64,000 nt of DNA, taken from NCBI RefSeq assembly GCF_900142285.1, contig NZ_FRAJ01000010.1, positions 1-64,000 on the forward strand, written 5' to 3'. Both the position numbers and the translations under genes were made by a program. The DNA is from Caminicella sporogenes DSM 14501. GTDB lineage: Bacteria > Bacillota > Clostridia > Peptostreptococcales > Caminicellaceae. Every line of letters starts with the position of its first letter. The first letter of the stretch is position 1. Positions 43,569 through 51,436 of this stretch are shown here, one piece after another. The notes beneath the pieces are model-generated. The model had not been told where the DNA came from and searched no databases. It saw only the letters and a program-made list of their open reading frames with translations.

Positions 43569-44873
43569 ATGTCAAACTTAGATGAGCAGAGAGTAAAAAA
43601 ATTGATGTCGTACCGTTGGGCAGTATGGGGAGTGCTTGTACTAGCATATGTAATAGTATTTTTCCATAGATTAGCTGTAGGTGTTGTTAAAGATGAATTA
43701 ATAAATGATTTTAACATAACAGGGACTACATTTGCCAACTTGGGTTCAACTTACTTTTATGCATATATGCTAATGCAGATTCCTTCAGGTATGTTGGCAG
43801 ATTCTTTGGGTGCACGTAAAACGGTTACTATAGGTACATTGGTAGCAGGTATAGGTTCTATAGTATTTGGATATGCACCGAGTATATTTTGGGCTTTTTT
43901 TGGAAGATTATTAGTAGGTTTGGGTGTGTCAGTAGTATTTATATCTATTTTAAAAATACAGTCTAAGTGGTTTAAGGAAAGTGAATTTGGTACTATGTCG
44001 GGGATAACTTCTTTCGTTGGAAATCTAGGAGGTATACTTGCTCAAACTCCTTTAGCTATAATGGTTGGTATTTTAACTTGGAGGACATCATTTGCAGTTA
44101 TAGGTGCAGTATCGATTGTTATTGCGGTGTTGTGTTATTTAATAGCTAGAAATACACCTGAAGAAATGGGACTGCCGTCAATTGCAGAAATAGAGGGCAG
44201 AGAAGTAAAAAAATCTTCAAGTCAAGGAAGTGGACTTGTAAAGGGATTAATAAAAGTTATATCAAATCCAAGAACTTGGCCTGGCTTTTTTGTATTTGCA
44301 GGATTTTTTGGAGCTTTTGTTTCTCTTACGGGTACATGGGGGCGTTCTTATATAGTAGATGTTTACGGTATATCTAAGGTTTCGGCTGCAAACTATATGG
44401 TGGCAGCAGTACTTGGATTGGCTATAGGAAGTATAGTTATAGGTATTTTTTCAGATAGAATAAAAAAGAGAAAACTTCCGATGATTATGTTTGGTGCAGT
44501 TTATGTTATATCGTGGGCTGTTTTAGTATTTGTAAATGGAGGTAAACCACCTGTATCTATTTTACCGATTTTGTTATTTTTATTGGGATTTACATGTCCA
44601 GCATTCGTATTAGGATGGGCATGTGCAAAGGAAATAAATCCACCGGAAATAGCAGGTATTTCAACTTCTGTAGTAAATATAGGCGGATTCTTTGGAGCTG
44701 CCATATTGCCTCCAATGTTAGGCAAAGTATTTGATAAGTTTGGAGGAGTATTGCCTCCAGTAGAGCTTTATCAAAGGGCGTTTATGTATGCATTTATATC
44801 TGCTGTTGTAGGATTTGTATTTATTTTTTTAGTTAAGGAAACTAACTGTAGAAATATATATGAAGATAAATAA
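43569..44873 (+). CDS. Major facilitator superfamily transporter
   Basis: A protein of about 434 residues with 12 membrane segments. The first is YRWAVWGVLVLAYVIVFFHRLAVGVV; the loop 2-3 motif DSLGARKTVTIG and loop 8-9 motif DRIKKRKLPMIMF fit the MFS signature. It resembles nitrate/organic-anion or hexuronate-type carriers in length and in the FFHRLAVGVVKDEL start, but the substrate cannot be assigned. ATG 43569 follows AAAGGAGAG at 6 bases. It is monocistronic, with a terminator after the stop. The next gene is an amidohydrolase, which may or may not act on its substrate. Confidence 0.85.
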   Translation: MSNLDEQRVKKLMSYRWAVWGVLVLAYVIVFFHRLAVGVVKDELINDFNITGTTFANLGSTYFYAYMLMQIPSGMLADSLGARKTVTIGTLVAGIGSIVFGYAPSIFWAFFGRLLVGLGVSVVFISILKIQSKWFKESEFGTMSGITSFVGNLGGILAQTPLAIMVGILTWRTSFAVIGAVSIVIAVLCYLIARNTPEEMGLPSIAEIEGREVKKSSSQGSGLVKGLIKVISNPRTWPGFFVFAGFFGAFVSLTGTWGRSYIVDVYGISKVSAANYMVAAVLGLAIGSIVIGIFSDRIKKRKLPMIMFGAVYVISWAVLVFVNGGKPPVSILPILLFLLGFTCPAFVLGWACAKEINPPEIAGISTSVVNIGGFFGAAILPPMLGKVFDKFGGVLPPVELYQRAFMYAFISAVVGFVFIFLVKETNCRNIYEDK

Positions 44874-44883
44874 AGTAGAAAAT

Positions 44884-44923
44884 GCTGGTTTGCTGATTTT
44901 TGGCTACCAGCTTCTTATTTTTT
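44884..44923 (+). terminator. Terminator after the MFS gene
   Basis: GCTGGT (44884-44889) pairs with ACCAGC (44906-44911) around 16 bases; TTCTTATTTTTT follows. Confidence 0.65.
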
Positions 44924-44931
44924 AAGAACGC

Positions 44932-45160
44932 AAATTAAAAGTTAAGAGCTATAAAGACCCTAAAAGATTGACCCTATAAACTGAGAGCTGGGAAATAGTT
45001 AGTAGTTAGTAGTAAAAGATTTTTTCTACTAACTACTAACTGAGTTCCCAGTTAATAGCTTATAGTTTTCTTAAAGAAGTTTTAAAGGACTTTAAAAAAC
45101 TCAAAGACTAATCTTGAAGATGCTGAGAGCCGAGAACCGAGAACTGAGAGCTGAAAATGA
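44932..45160 (+). repeat. Composite intergenic repeat, copy 2
   Basis: The 400-base gap before the amidohydrolase holds no gene. It has TTAAGAGC units, AACTGAGAGCTGGG, the hairpin pair TAGTTAGTAGTTAGTAG / CTACTAACTACTAACT (44998-45045), a spacer with TTAAAGAAGTTTTAAAGG and ACTCAAAGACTAAT, then ATGCTGAGAGCCGAGAACC (45119-45157). The order is the same as in the copies at 321-540 and 50705-50925. Confidence 0.75.
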
Positions 45161-45274
45161 TATTCGAATGCTTAGAATTTGTAAATAAAAAGCTGAAAAA
45201 CTTCTTGTATAAAAGAAGGATAATAAAGTAGTTATGATGAACTAATAATATGAGAAAAAAATGGAGGGATTAGT

Positions 45275-46432
45275 ATGCTTTTAATTAAAAATGGAAAAGT
45301 TTATACTATGGAAGGTAAAGTTTATAATAAAGTAAGTATCTTAATAGAAGATGGGAAAATAAAGGAAATAGGAGAAAATATAGTAGCTCCTCTTGATGTA
45401 GAGGTAATTGATGCAGAAGGTAAAATTGTAATGCCCGGTTTTATAGATGCACATTGTCATTTAGGTATGTGGGAAGATGCTATTGGATTTGAAGGAGCAG
45501 ATGGAAATGAAATGACTGACCCTGTAACCCCGCATTTGAGAGCTATAGATGCAATAAATCCACTTGATAGGAGTTTTGAGGAAGCTAGACAGGGTGGCAT
45601 AACTTGTGTAGCTACAGGTCCGGGAAGTGCAAATGTTATAGGAGGACAGTTTGCTGCTATAAAGACATACGGAGATAGAATAGATGATATGATAGTAAAA
45701 GCTCCTATGGCTATGAAATGTGCTTTTGGAGAAAATCCAAAGAGAGTTTATAATGAAAAAAAGTTAAGTCCTATGACTAGAATGGCTACAGCTGCAATTC
45801 TTAGAGAAAGTCTTATGAAAGCAAGAGAATATAAAAGAAAGCTTGATAAAGCAGGTGATGATATATCAAAACGTCCTGCCTTTGATATGAAAATGGAAGC
45901 TCTTTTACCAGTTTTAAATAAAGAAATTCCTCTTAAAGCTCATGCACATAGAGCAGATGATATTTTAACTTCTATTAGGATAGCTAAAGAGTTTGATGTG
46001 AGAATAACTTTGGAACATTGTACTGAAGGTCATTTGATAGCTCATCATATAAAAAATGAAAATCTTGCTGCAGTTGTTGGACCAAGTTTTGGAACAAGGA
46101 CAAAATTTGAACTTAAAAATTTAACTTTTGAGACTCCCGGTATTTTGAGTAAAGCAGGTGTAAAAGTTGCTATTATGACAGATAGTCCTGTTGTACCCCT
46201 TCAATATTTGCCACTTTGTGCATCATTAGCAGTAAAATCTGGTATGGATGAAGAAGAAGCGTTAAAGGCTATTACAATAAATGCAGCTGAGATAATGGAA
46301 GTAGATGATAGAGTAGGAAGTATAAAGGAAGGTAAAGATGCTGATATAGTTATTTGGAGTGTTCATCCATTTGATATAAATTCTGAAGTTTTATATACAA
46401 TAATAGATGGAAAAGTAGTATATAAAAAATGA
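45275..46432 (+). CDS. Amidohydrolase (imidazolonepropionase-like)
   Basis: A 385-residue metal-dependent hydrolase of the urease/HutI superfamily. GFIDAHCHLGMWED near residue 54 gives the HxH metal pair; further His residues are in LKAHAHRADDIL and ITLEHCTEGHL, and IMTDSPVVPL holds the catalytic Asp. The N- and C-terminal strands (LLIKNGKVYTMEGKVYNKVSILIEDGKIKEIG; GSIKEGKDADIVIWSVHPFDINSEVLYTIIDGKVVYKK) form the composite beta domain. It hydrolyses a cyclic amide or amidine; the natural substrate is unknown. The SD ATGGAGGGAT fits. Confidence 0.88.
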   Translation: MLLIKNGKVYTMEGKVYNKVSILIEDGKIKEIGENIVAPLDVEVIDAEGKIVMPGFIDAHCHLGMWEDAIGFEGADGNEMTDPVTPHLRAIDAINPLDRSFEEARQGGITCVATGPGSANVIGGQFAAIKTYGDRIDDMIVKAPMAMKCAFGENPKRVYNEKKLSPMTRMATAAILRESLMKAREYKRKLDKAGDDISKRPAFDMKMEALLPVLNKEIPLKAHAHRADDILTSIRIAKEFDVRITLEHCTEGHLIAHHIKNENLAAVVGPSFGTRTKFELKNLTFETPGILSKAGVKVAIMTDSPVVPLQYLPLCASLAVKSGMDEEEALKAITINAAEIMEVDDRVGSIKEGKDADIVIWSVHPFDINSEVLYTIIDGKVVYKK

Positions 46433-46546
46433 AAAGATTGAATTTTCTGAAACTATTTTAAAATTTGTTTAATTTCTGGTTTTTATGGTATAAATTTAAT
46501 ATACAAGTCTTTTCAGCTTTAAGGGGTATTGGGAAGGTGGGATTTT

Positions 46547-46741
46547 ATGTCCATACTTGATGATAATAAAAATTTAATTAAAGAGATTGATGTTTTAAGA
46601 AAAATGCTTGAAAGCCATTTGTCTGAAGCTGATAAGCCTACAGAAAAAGAAGTAGTAAAAATTAGTCAGGAATTAGATAAACTTATAGTTTTATATTATA
46701 AAAAGATAGGATATAGTGAAGAAAATAAGCTGTCTGAATAA
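46547..46741 (+). CDS. Spo0E-like aspartyl-phosphate phosphatase
   Basis: A 64-residue protein with a helical hairpin and the family motif SQELDKLIVLYYK near the C-terminus. Spo0E-type proteins take the phosphate from Spo0A and so delay sporulation. Its presence suggests a sporulating host. ATG 46547 is set by AAGGTGGG; the ATG at 46529 is upstream of that SD. It ends in a terminator that includes its stop codon. Confidence 0.85.
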   Translation: MSILDDNKNLIKEIDVLRKMLESHLSEADKPTEKEVVKISQELDKLIVLYYKKIGYSEENKLSE

Positions 46742-46754
46742 GACGGTTTTTTTT
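46730..46754 (+). terminator. Terminator overlapping the Spo0E-like stop codon
   Basis: CTGTCT (46730-46735) pairs with AGACGG (46741-46746) with one G-T pair, then TTTTTTTTT. Confidence 0.8.
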
Positions 46755-46776
46755 TATTATATTTGAAAACATTAGT

Positions 46777-46805
46777 TTGACAATCTTGTAACCTCTTATG
46801 ATAAT
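46777..46805 (+). promoter_or_regulatory. Sigma-A promoter candidate of the tsa cluster
   Basis: TTGACA at 46777-46782, 17 bases, GATAAT at 46800-46805. A reverse composite repeat lies between it and tsaE. Confidence 0.6.
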
Positions 46806-46825
46806 GGATATAATATAGTAGATAA

Positions 46826-46965
46826 TAAGTAGTTGGTTGTTAGTAGTAAAGAATTTTTTTACTACTAACTACTTGCCACTTGCTACTAACGCAAGATTAC
46901 AGGTAACAGGAAAGAATTCTCTAGTGTCTTTTAATTCTTATAATTTTTAATTCTTAATTATAATT
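46826..46965 (-). repeat. Composite intergenic repeat, reverse copy
   Basis: Read on the minus strand, this is the beginning of the composite repeat: AGAGAATTCTTTCCTGTTAC, CTGTAATCTTGCGTTAGTAG, then the TAGTAG/CTACTA hairpin. It matches 330-435 in inverse. A TTAATTCTT run (46927-46960) is the reverse of the TTAAGAATTAA type. Confidence 0.7.
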
Positions 46966-46991
46966 AAACTTTAATGTATAAGAGGTGTAAA

Positions 46992-47453
46992 ATGAGGAAA
47001 ATAATAAGCAGAAGTGTTGAAGAAACTAAAAAGATTGGATATAGATTAGGCAAATTATTAGAAAAAGGCGATGTAGTCTGTTTAACTGGAGATTTAGGAG
47101 CTGGAAAGACTACATTTACAAAATCTATAGCAAGAGGACTCGATGTTGAGGAAGATGTTACAAGTCCAACGTTTACAATAATAAATGAATATAATGGAAG
47201 ACTGCCTGTATATCATTTTGATGTATACAGGATAAATGATATAGAAGAAATGTATGAAATAGGATTTGAAGAATATTTTTATGGAGAAGGGGTTTGTATA
47301 GTTGAATGGGCTTCAAAAATAGAGGAAATTATTCCTAATAAGCATCTTTGGATAGAGATAAGATTAGGCGATAATGAAAATAGCAGAGAATTTTATTTTA
47401 AACCTTCATCAAATCACTTTAAAAAAATATTAGAGGAGCTTGATAAAGAATGA
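46992..47453 (+). CDS. tsaE: TsaE, tRNA threonylcarbamoyladenosine biosynthesis ATPase
   Basis: A protein of about 153 residues with Walker A GDLGAGKTTFTKSIARGL near residue 34, SPTFTIINEY, YHFDVYRI and VEWASKIEEIIP, all TsaE hallmarks. It powers the TsaB-TsaD complex that forms t6A37 in ANN-decoding tRNAs. The SD AGAGGTG favours ATG 46992. Its stop overlaps the tsaB start (ATGA). The order tsaE-tsaB-rimI-tsaD is that of Bacillus. Confidence 0.96.
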   Translation: MRKIISRSVEETKKIGYRLGKLLEKGDVVCLTGDLGAGKTTFTKSIARGLDVEEDVTSPTFTIINEYNGRLPVYHFDVYRINDIEEMYEIGFEEYFYGEGVCIVEWASKIEEIIPNKHLWIEIRLGDNENSREFYFKPSSNHFKKILEELDKE

Positions 47454-48181
47454 ATATATTAGCTATAGATACTTCTTCACTTGTGGCTACAGTAGCAGTC
47501 ATAAATGAAGAAAAATTATTAGGGGAATATACTATTAATACACCTATGACACATTCACAAAAACTTATGCCTATAATAGATGAACTCATGAAACAGTTAG
47601 ATTTAAAAATGGATGATATAGATTTGATAGCTGTATCGAGAGGACCGGGTTCGTTTACTGGAATAAGAATAGGAGTAGCTACTGCAAAGGGGCTTGCTCA
47701 TCCTAATAATATACCTATTATAGGAATTTCAAGTTTAGAAGGGCTTGCTAGTAATATTCCGTTTTCTGAATATTTGATTTGTCCAATAATGGATGCTAGA
47801 AGAAATCAAGTTTATACAGGTGTGTATAAATGGGAAGAAAATAAATTAAATAATATAGTAGAAGAAGCACCGCTTACGATAAAGGAATTAACAGATATAC
47901 TTTTAAAAAGAAAAGAAAAAGTTATTTTTTTAGGTGATGGATTAAATAGATATGGTAAGGATATAATAGATAAGTTTAAGGATAAAGCTATATTAGCACC
48001 GCAGTATATATCAATGCAGAGAGCTTCTTCTATTGGACAGTTAGCTTTTAATAAAGTAAAAAATGGAGATGCAAAGCTTAAAAGTTATTTGGATATAGTG
48101 CCTGTATATCTTAGAAAATCAGAAGCTGAAAGGCAGTACGAAGAAAAAATGAAAAGGTGTTTGTGTGATGAAGAAAGTTAA
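47450..48181 (+). CDS. tsaB: TsaB, partner protein of TsaD
   Basis: A 243-residue ASKHA-fold protein: MNILAIDTSSLVATVAVINEEKLLGEYTINTPMTHSQKLMPIIDELM, VSRGPGSFTGIRIGVATAKGLA, ICPIMDARRNQVYTGVY. TsaB has no catalytic metal site and acts as the dimer partner of TsaD. The 4-base overlap with tsaE and 14-17-base overlap with rimI indicate one message with coupled translation. Confidence 0.95.
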   Translation: MNILAIDTSSLVATVAVINEEKLLGEYTINTPMTHSQKLMPIIDELMKQLDLKMDDIDLIAVSRGPGSFTGIRIGVATAKGLAHPNNIPIIGISSLEGLASNIPFSEYLICPIMDARRNQVYTGVYKWEENKLNNIVEEAPLTIKELTDILLKRKEKVIFLGDGLNRYGKDIIDKFKDKAILAPQYISMQRASSIGQLAFNKVKNGDAKLKSYLDIVPVYLRKSEAERQYEEKMKRCLCDEES

Positions 48182-48611
48182 TGTTAGAAAGATGGATTTA
48201 AAAGACATAGATTCAGTAATAGAAATAGAAAATAAAAGTTTTAAAGTGCCTTGGTCTAAAAAGTCTTTTGAAAGAGAAGTAAAAGAAAATATGTTAGCTA
48301 AGTACTTTGTAGTTGAATATGATGAAAAAGTAGTTGGCTATGGTGGGATGTGGTTTATAATTGATGAAATTCATATAACAAATATTGCTGTACATCCAGA
48401 TTTTAGAGGTATGAATTTAGGAAGTTTTTTATTAAAATCTATGATAGAATATGCTGAAAGTATAGGTATATATAAGATGACATTAGAAGTGAGAAAAAGC
48501 AATATAGTTGCACAAAATCTATATAAAAAGTTTGGATTTAAAGAGTGTGGTGTAAGACCTAAATACTATGAAAATAATGAAGATGCCATAATTATGTGGA
48601 GAGAATTATAG
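48165..48611 (+). CDS. rimI: RimI, ribosomal protein S18-alanine N-acetyltransferase
   Basis: A 147-148-residue GNAT protein: NVRKMDLKDIDSVIEIENKSFKVPWSKKSFEREV, acetyl-CoA loop NIAVHPDFRGMNLGSFLLKSMI, and TLEVRKSNIVAQNLYKKFGFKECGVRPKYYENNEDAIIMWREL. RimI acetylates the N-terminus of ribosomal protein S18. The start may be GTG 48165 or ATG 48168; AAAAGGTG upstream serves both. Lies within the tsa cluster as in many bacteria. Confidence 0.93.
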   Translation: MMKKVNVRKMDLKDIDSVIEIENKSFKVPWSKKSFEREVKENMLAKYFVVEYDEKVVGYGGMWFIIDEIHITNIAVHPDFRGMNLGSFLLKSMIEYAESIGIYKMTLEVRKSNIVAQNLYKKFGFKECGVRPKYYENNEDAIIMWREL

Positions 48612-48624
48612 GGAGGAAAATAAA

Positions 48625-49248
48625 ATGTCCGAAAAAGTTAATTTTAGAAAAGAAAGGATATTTAATTTTAAAGAAATATTGAAAATTAGTAATATGGTAA
48701 AAATATCATTTTTATCAGTTTTATCTTTTATCATTATGCTTATAGAAATACCTGTGCCATTTTTTCCGGGGTTTTTAAAGATTGATTTAAGTGATGTTCC
48801 TGCATTAGTAGCTGGATTTACATTAGGACCTATAGGCGGTATATTAGTAGAGTTTATTAAAAATTTACTTCACTTTATCATAAAAACTGATACAGGTGGA
48901 GTAGGAGAATTTGCAAACTTTTTAATAGGTATTGCTTTGGTAATACCATCAGCTACTATGTATAGAATAAAAAGAGTTAGAAAAATGGCTTTTTTAGGTA
49001 TGGGACTTGGTATTATTTTGATGGGAATAGTAGGAGCTTTGGCTAATTATTATATATTGATACCTTTTTATGCGAAAATGATGCCTATAGAGCAGATAAT
49101 AGCGTGGAGTAGTGCAGCAAATGGAGCTATAAGAGATTTAAAAACGCTAATTTTATATGGAATACTGCCTTTTAATATAATTAAAGGCATAGTTATAGTA
49201 ATATTTACTTCAGCTATATATAAAAAAATATCCCATTTATTTGTTTAG
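48625..49248 (+). CDS. ribU: RibU-like riboflavin ECF transporter S component
   Basis: A 207-residue membrane protein with about six segments. FFPGFLKIDLSDVPALVAGFTLGPIGGILVEFIKNLLHFII and TGGVGEFANFLIG are the RibU substrate-binding signatures. It binds riboflavin and works with a shared EcfA-EcfA'-EcfT energiser encoded elsewhere. It has no FMN riboswitch upstream; it is inserted in the tsa cluster between rimI and tsaD, with 13 bases to rimI and an SD of GGGAGG. Confidence 0.88.
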   Translation: MSEKVNFRKERIFNFKEILKISNMVKISFLSVLSFIIMLIEIPVPFFPGFLKIDLSDVPALVAGFTLGPIGGILVEFIKNLLHFIIKTDTGGVGEFANFLIGIALVIPSATMYRIKRVRKMAFLGMGLGIILMGIVGALANYYILIPFYAKMMPIEQIIAWSSAANGAIRDLKTLILYGILPFNIIKGIVIVIFTSAIYKKISHLFV

Positions 49249-49304
49249 AAAAAAATTTGATTTTAAAAATGTATATTTTATAAAAGGAAAGCGAAGGTGT
49301 AAAA

Positions 49305-50327
49305 ATGGAAGGAAGTTTAATAACTTTAGCTTTGGAGTCAAGTTGTGATGAAACTTCTGTGGCTGTTGTAAGAAATGGTAGAGAAGTTCTTTCAAATATA
49401 ATATCTTCTCAAGTAGATTTGCATAAAAAATTTGGTGGAGTTGTTCCAGAGGTTGCCTCTAGGAAGCATATAGAAAATATAAGCTGTGTTATAGATGAAG
49501 CTTTAGAAGAAGCAAATATAACATTTAAAGATGTAGATATGATAGGTGTTACTTATGGACCCGGTTTAGTTGGGGCTTTACTTGTGGGATTGTCTACTGC
49601 AAAAGCTTTAGCATATTCTTTAAATGTTCCGCTAGTAGGAGTTAATCATATAGAAGGTCATATATATGCAAATTTTATCGAACATAAAGAGTTAAAGCCT
49701 CCCTTTATTTGTTTAATTGTATCAGGCGGCCATACTCATCTTGTGCATATGAAGGATTATGGAGTATATGAGGTTTTAGGAAAAACTAGAGATGATGCTG
49801 CTGGAGAAGCTTTTGATAAAGTAGCAAGAGCACTTGGTTTAGGTTATCCCGGTGGGCCTCTTATAGATAATTTATCTAAAAAGGGAAATAAAGAAGCAAT
49901 AAATTTTCCAAGAACTTATTTAGAAGATAAAAGTTTAGATTTTAGTTTTAGTGGATTAAAATCTGCTGTTTTAAATTATTTAAATAATAATAGGCAAAAA
50001 GGGATTGAAATATCAGTAGAAGATGTTGCAGCAAGCTTTCAGCAAGCAGTAATAGATGTACTTGTAGATAAAACTATAACTGCAGCAAAAAGATGTTCTG
50101 TAAAAAAGATAGTTTTAGCTGGTGGTGTAGCAGCTAATAGTGGATTAAGAGAGCTTTTAACTGCTAGATGTAGGGAAGAAGGTTTTGAGCTTAAATATCC
50201 TTCTTTAAGATTATGTACAGATAATGCTGCTATGATAGGGTGTGCTGCATATTATGATTATATAAAGGGATATAGAGCTGATATGTATTTAAATGCGGTG
50301 CCTAATTTGAAATTGGGAGATAAATAA
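49305..50327 (+). CDS. tsaD: TsaD, tRNA N6-threonylcarbamoyltransferase
   Basis: A 340-residue protein, full family length. [48 protein letters not shown] at the N-terminus, metal-binding [10 protein letters not shown] near residue 111, SGGHTHLV, and [15 protein letters not shown]. It transfers the threonylcarbamoyl group to A37 of tRNA. The last gene of the cluster; a terminator follows after about 10 bases. Confidence 0.97.
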   Translation: MEGSLITLALESSCDETSVAVVRNGREVLSNIISSQVDLHKKFGGVVPEVASRKHIENISCVIDEALEEANITFKDVDMIGVTYGPGLVGALLVGLSTAKALAYSLNVPLVGVNHIEGHIYANFIEHKELKPPFICLIVSGGHTHLVHMKDYGVYEVLGKTRDDAAGEAFDKVARALGLGYPGGPLIDNLSKKGNKEAINFPRTYLEDKSLDFSFSGLKSAVLNYLNNNRQKGIEISVEDVAASFQQAVIDVLVDKTITAAKRCSVKKIVLAGGVAANSGLRELLTARCREEGFELKYPSLRLCTDNAAMIGCAAYYDYIKGYRADMYLNAVPNLKLGDK

Positions 50328-50330
50328 AAA

Positions 50331-50361
50331 AATTTTTCCGGTTATTTACCGGATTTTTTTT
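50331..50361 (+). terminator. Intrinsic terminator of the tsa cluster
   Basis: TCCGG (50337-50341) pairs with CCGGA (50349-50353), extended by flanking A/T pairs, then TTTTTTTT. Confidence 0.88.
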
Positions 50362-50525
50362 GAATTAAGAATTAGGAATTAAAAATTATAGAAACTAAAG
50401 ATTGATTTGAGAACTTGTAACTTGGAGTATAAAACTGTGTAAGTTTGGTTGAAATAAAATACGTTTTTAGCATTATGTAAACTTAAAATAGATTATAGTT
50501 ATTTTGTTCACAGTCTGGATAAAAT

Positions 50526-50627
50526 TGTGGATAAAAATGTGGAAAATGTGAAAAACTTATGAAAATAAGTAATATAGTAAAATAAATGTGGATAAATCTG
50601 TGTGTTATGTGGAAAATGTGTGGATAC
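50526..50627 (-). other. Second DnaA-box cluster, same-direction boxes
   Basis: TGTGGATAA at 50526-50534 and 50587-50595 are perfect inverse DnaA boxes. TGTGGAAAA at 50538-50546 and 50608-50616 and TGTGGATAC at 50619-50627 differ by one base. All five point the same way within about 100 bases. The gap 50328-51092 has no gene; the rest of it is repeats. Confidence 0.65.
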
Positions 50628-50704
50628 TGATGTGTATAGATGTGCTTAATAGATTTATATGTTTGAAGTTTAAGAAATATGACTATTAATTTTTGGTATA
50701 CATA

Positions 50705-50945
50705 AAATTTAATTGAGAATTGAAAATTGATAATTGAGAATTAATAATTGAAAAAAGATACTTGATAATTTAGTTAGTAGTTAGTAAGCAAGTAGTTAAA
50801 AAATCTGTTACTACTAACCACTAACTATTTCCCGGTTGATAGCTTACAGCTTTCTTAAAAAATTTTTAAAGGATTTAAAAGAACTCAAAGACTAACTTTA
50901 AAGATGCTGAGAGCTAAGAACTAATCCGTAATCTATTACCTTATT
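50705..50945 (+). repeat. Composite intergenic repeat, copy 3
   Basis: AATTGAGAATTGAAAATTGA units (50710-50750), the GTTAGTAGTTAGTAAGC / TACTACTAACCACTAACT hairpin pair (50771-50830), a spacer with CTTAAAAAATTTTTAAAGG and ACTCAAAGACTAACTTTAAA, and GATGCTGAGAGCTAAGAAC (50901-50920). Same order as copies 1 and 2. Confidence 0.75.
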
Positions 50946-51072
50946 AAAAGTTAAAAAACTCTAAAGATTTGACATGAAATTTGGAACTTACAATTTAAAA
51001 ATGTTGTAGAAAAAGAGGAAAATAGATGGGAAATAAATAAAATTTCCCGGGAAATGTAGAGAAAAATAAAAA

Positions 51073-51094
51073 AGTCTGGAAATATTTCCAGACT
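51073..51094 (-). terminator. Palindromic terminator of acpP
   Basis: A 22-base perfect palindrome AGTCTGGAAATATTTCCAGA plus CT, followed on the minus strand by TTTTTATTTTT. It includes bases of the acpP stop codon. Confidence 0.88.
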
Positions 51095-51323
51095 ACATTT
51101 TTTCTTCTACATATTTTACAATGTCACCGATATTTTTGAATTCTTCTGCATCTTCATCAGGAATTTCAATATCGAATTCATCTTCAATTGCCATTATAAC
51201 TTCAACAGCGTCAAGTGAATCAGCTTCTAAATCATTGATTAATGAAGTTTCCATTGTAATTTCAGTGTCTTCATCTAAACCTAGTTGTTCGATAATAATT
51301 TCTTTAATTTTTTCAAATGCCAT
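51093..51323 (-). CDS. acpP: Acyl carrier protein (fatty acid synthesis)
   Basis: A 76-residue Acp[75 protein letters not shown]. The 4'-phosphopantetheine Ser is in EADSLDAVE. It carries acyl chains in type II fatty acid synthesis. It is a single-gene unit on the minus strand, with SD AAAGGAGGA and its own promoter. This is the housekeeping carrier, distinct from the dedicated one at 26619. Confidence 0.96.
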   Translation of the reverse strand: MAFEKIKEIIIEQLGLDEDTEITMETSLINDLEADSLDAVEVIMAIEDEFDIEIPDEDAEEFKNIGDIVKYVEEKM

Positions 51324-51393
51324 GTATATTCCTCCTTTATTATTTTTATCGAACTTGCAATCTCTTACATTATCATATTAATAATCACTTATT

Positions 51394-51421
51394 ATTATAC
51401 TTAATTTTAAGCAATTGTCTA
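51394..51421 (-). promoter_or_regulatory. Sigma-A promoter candidate of acpP
   Basis: On the minus strand TAGACA (51421-51416), 16 bases, TATAAT (51399-51394). It lies just after the stop of the ABC-F gene. Confidence 0.6.
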
Positions 51422-51436
51422 GAAAAATTTATTTTT

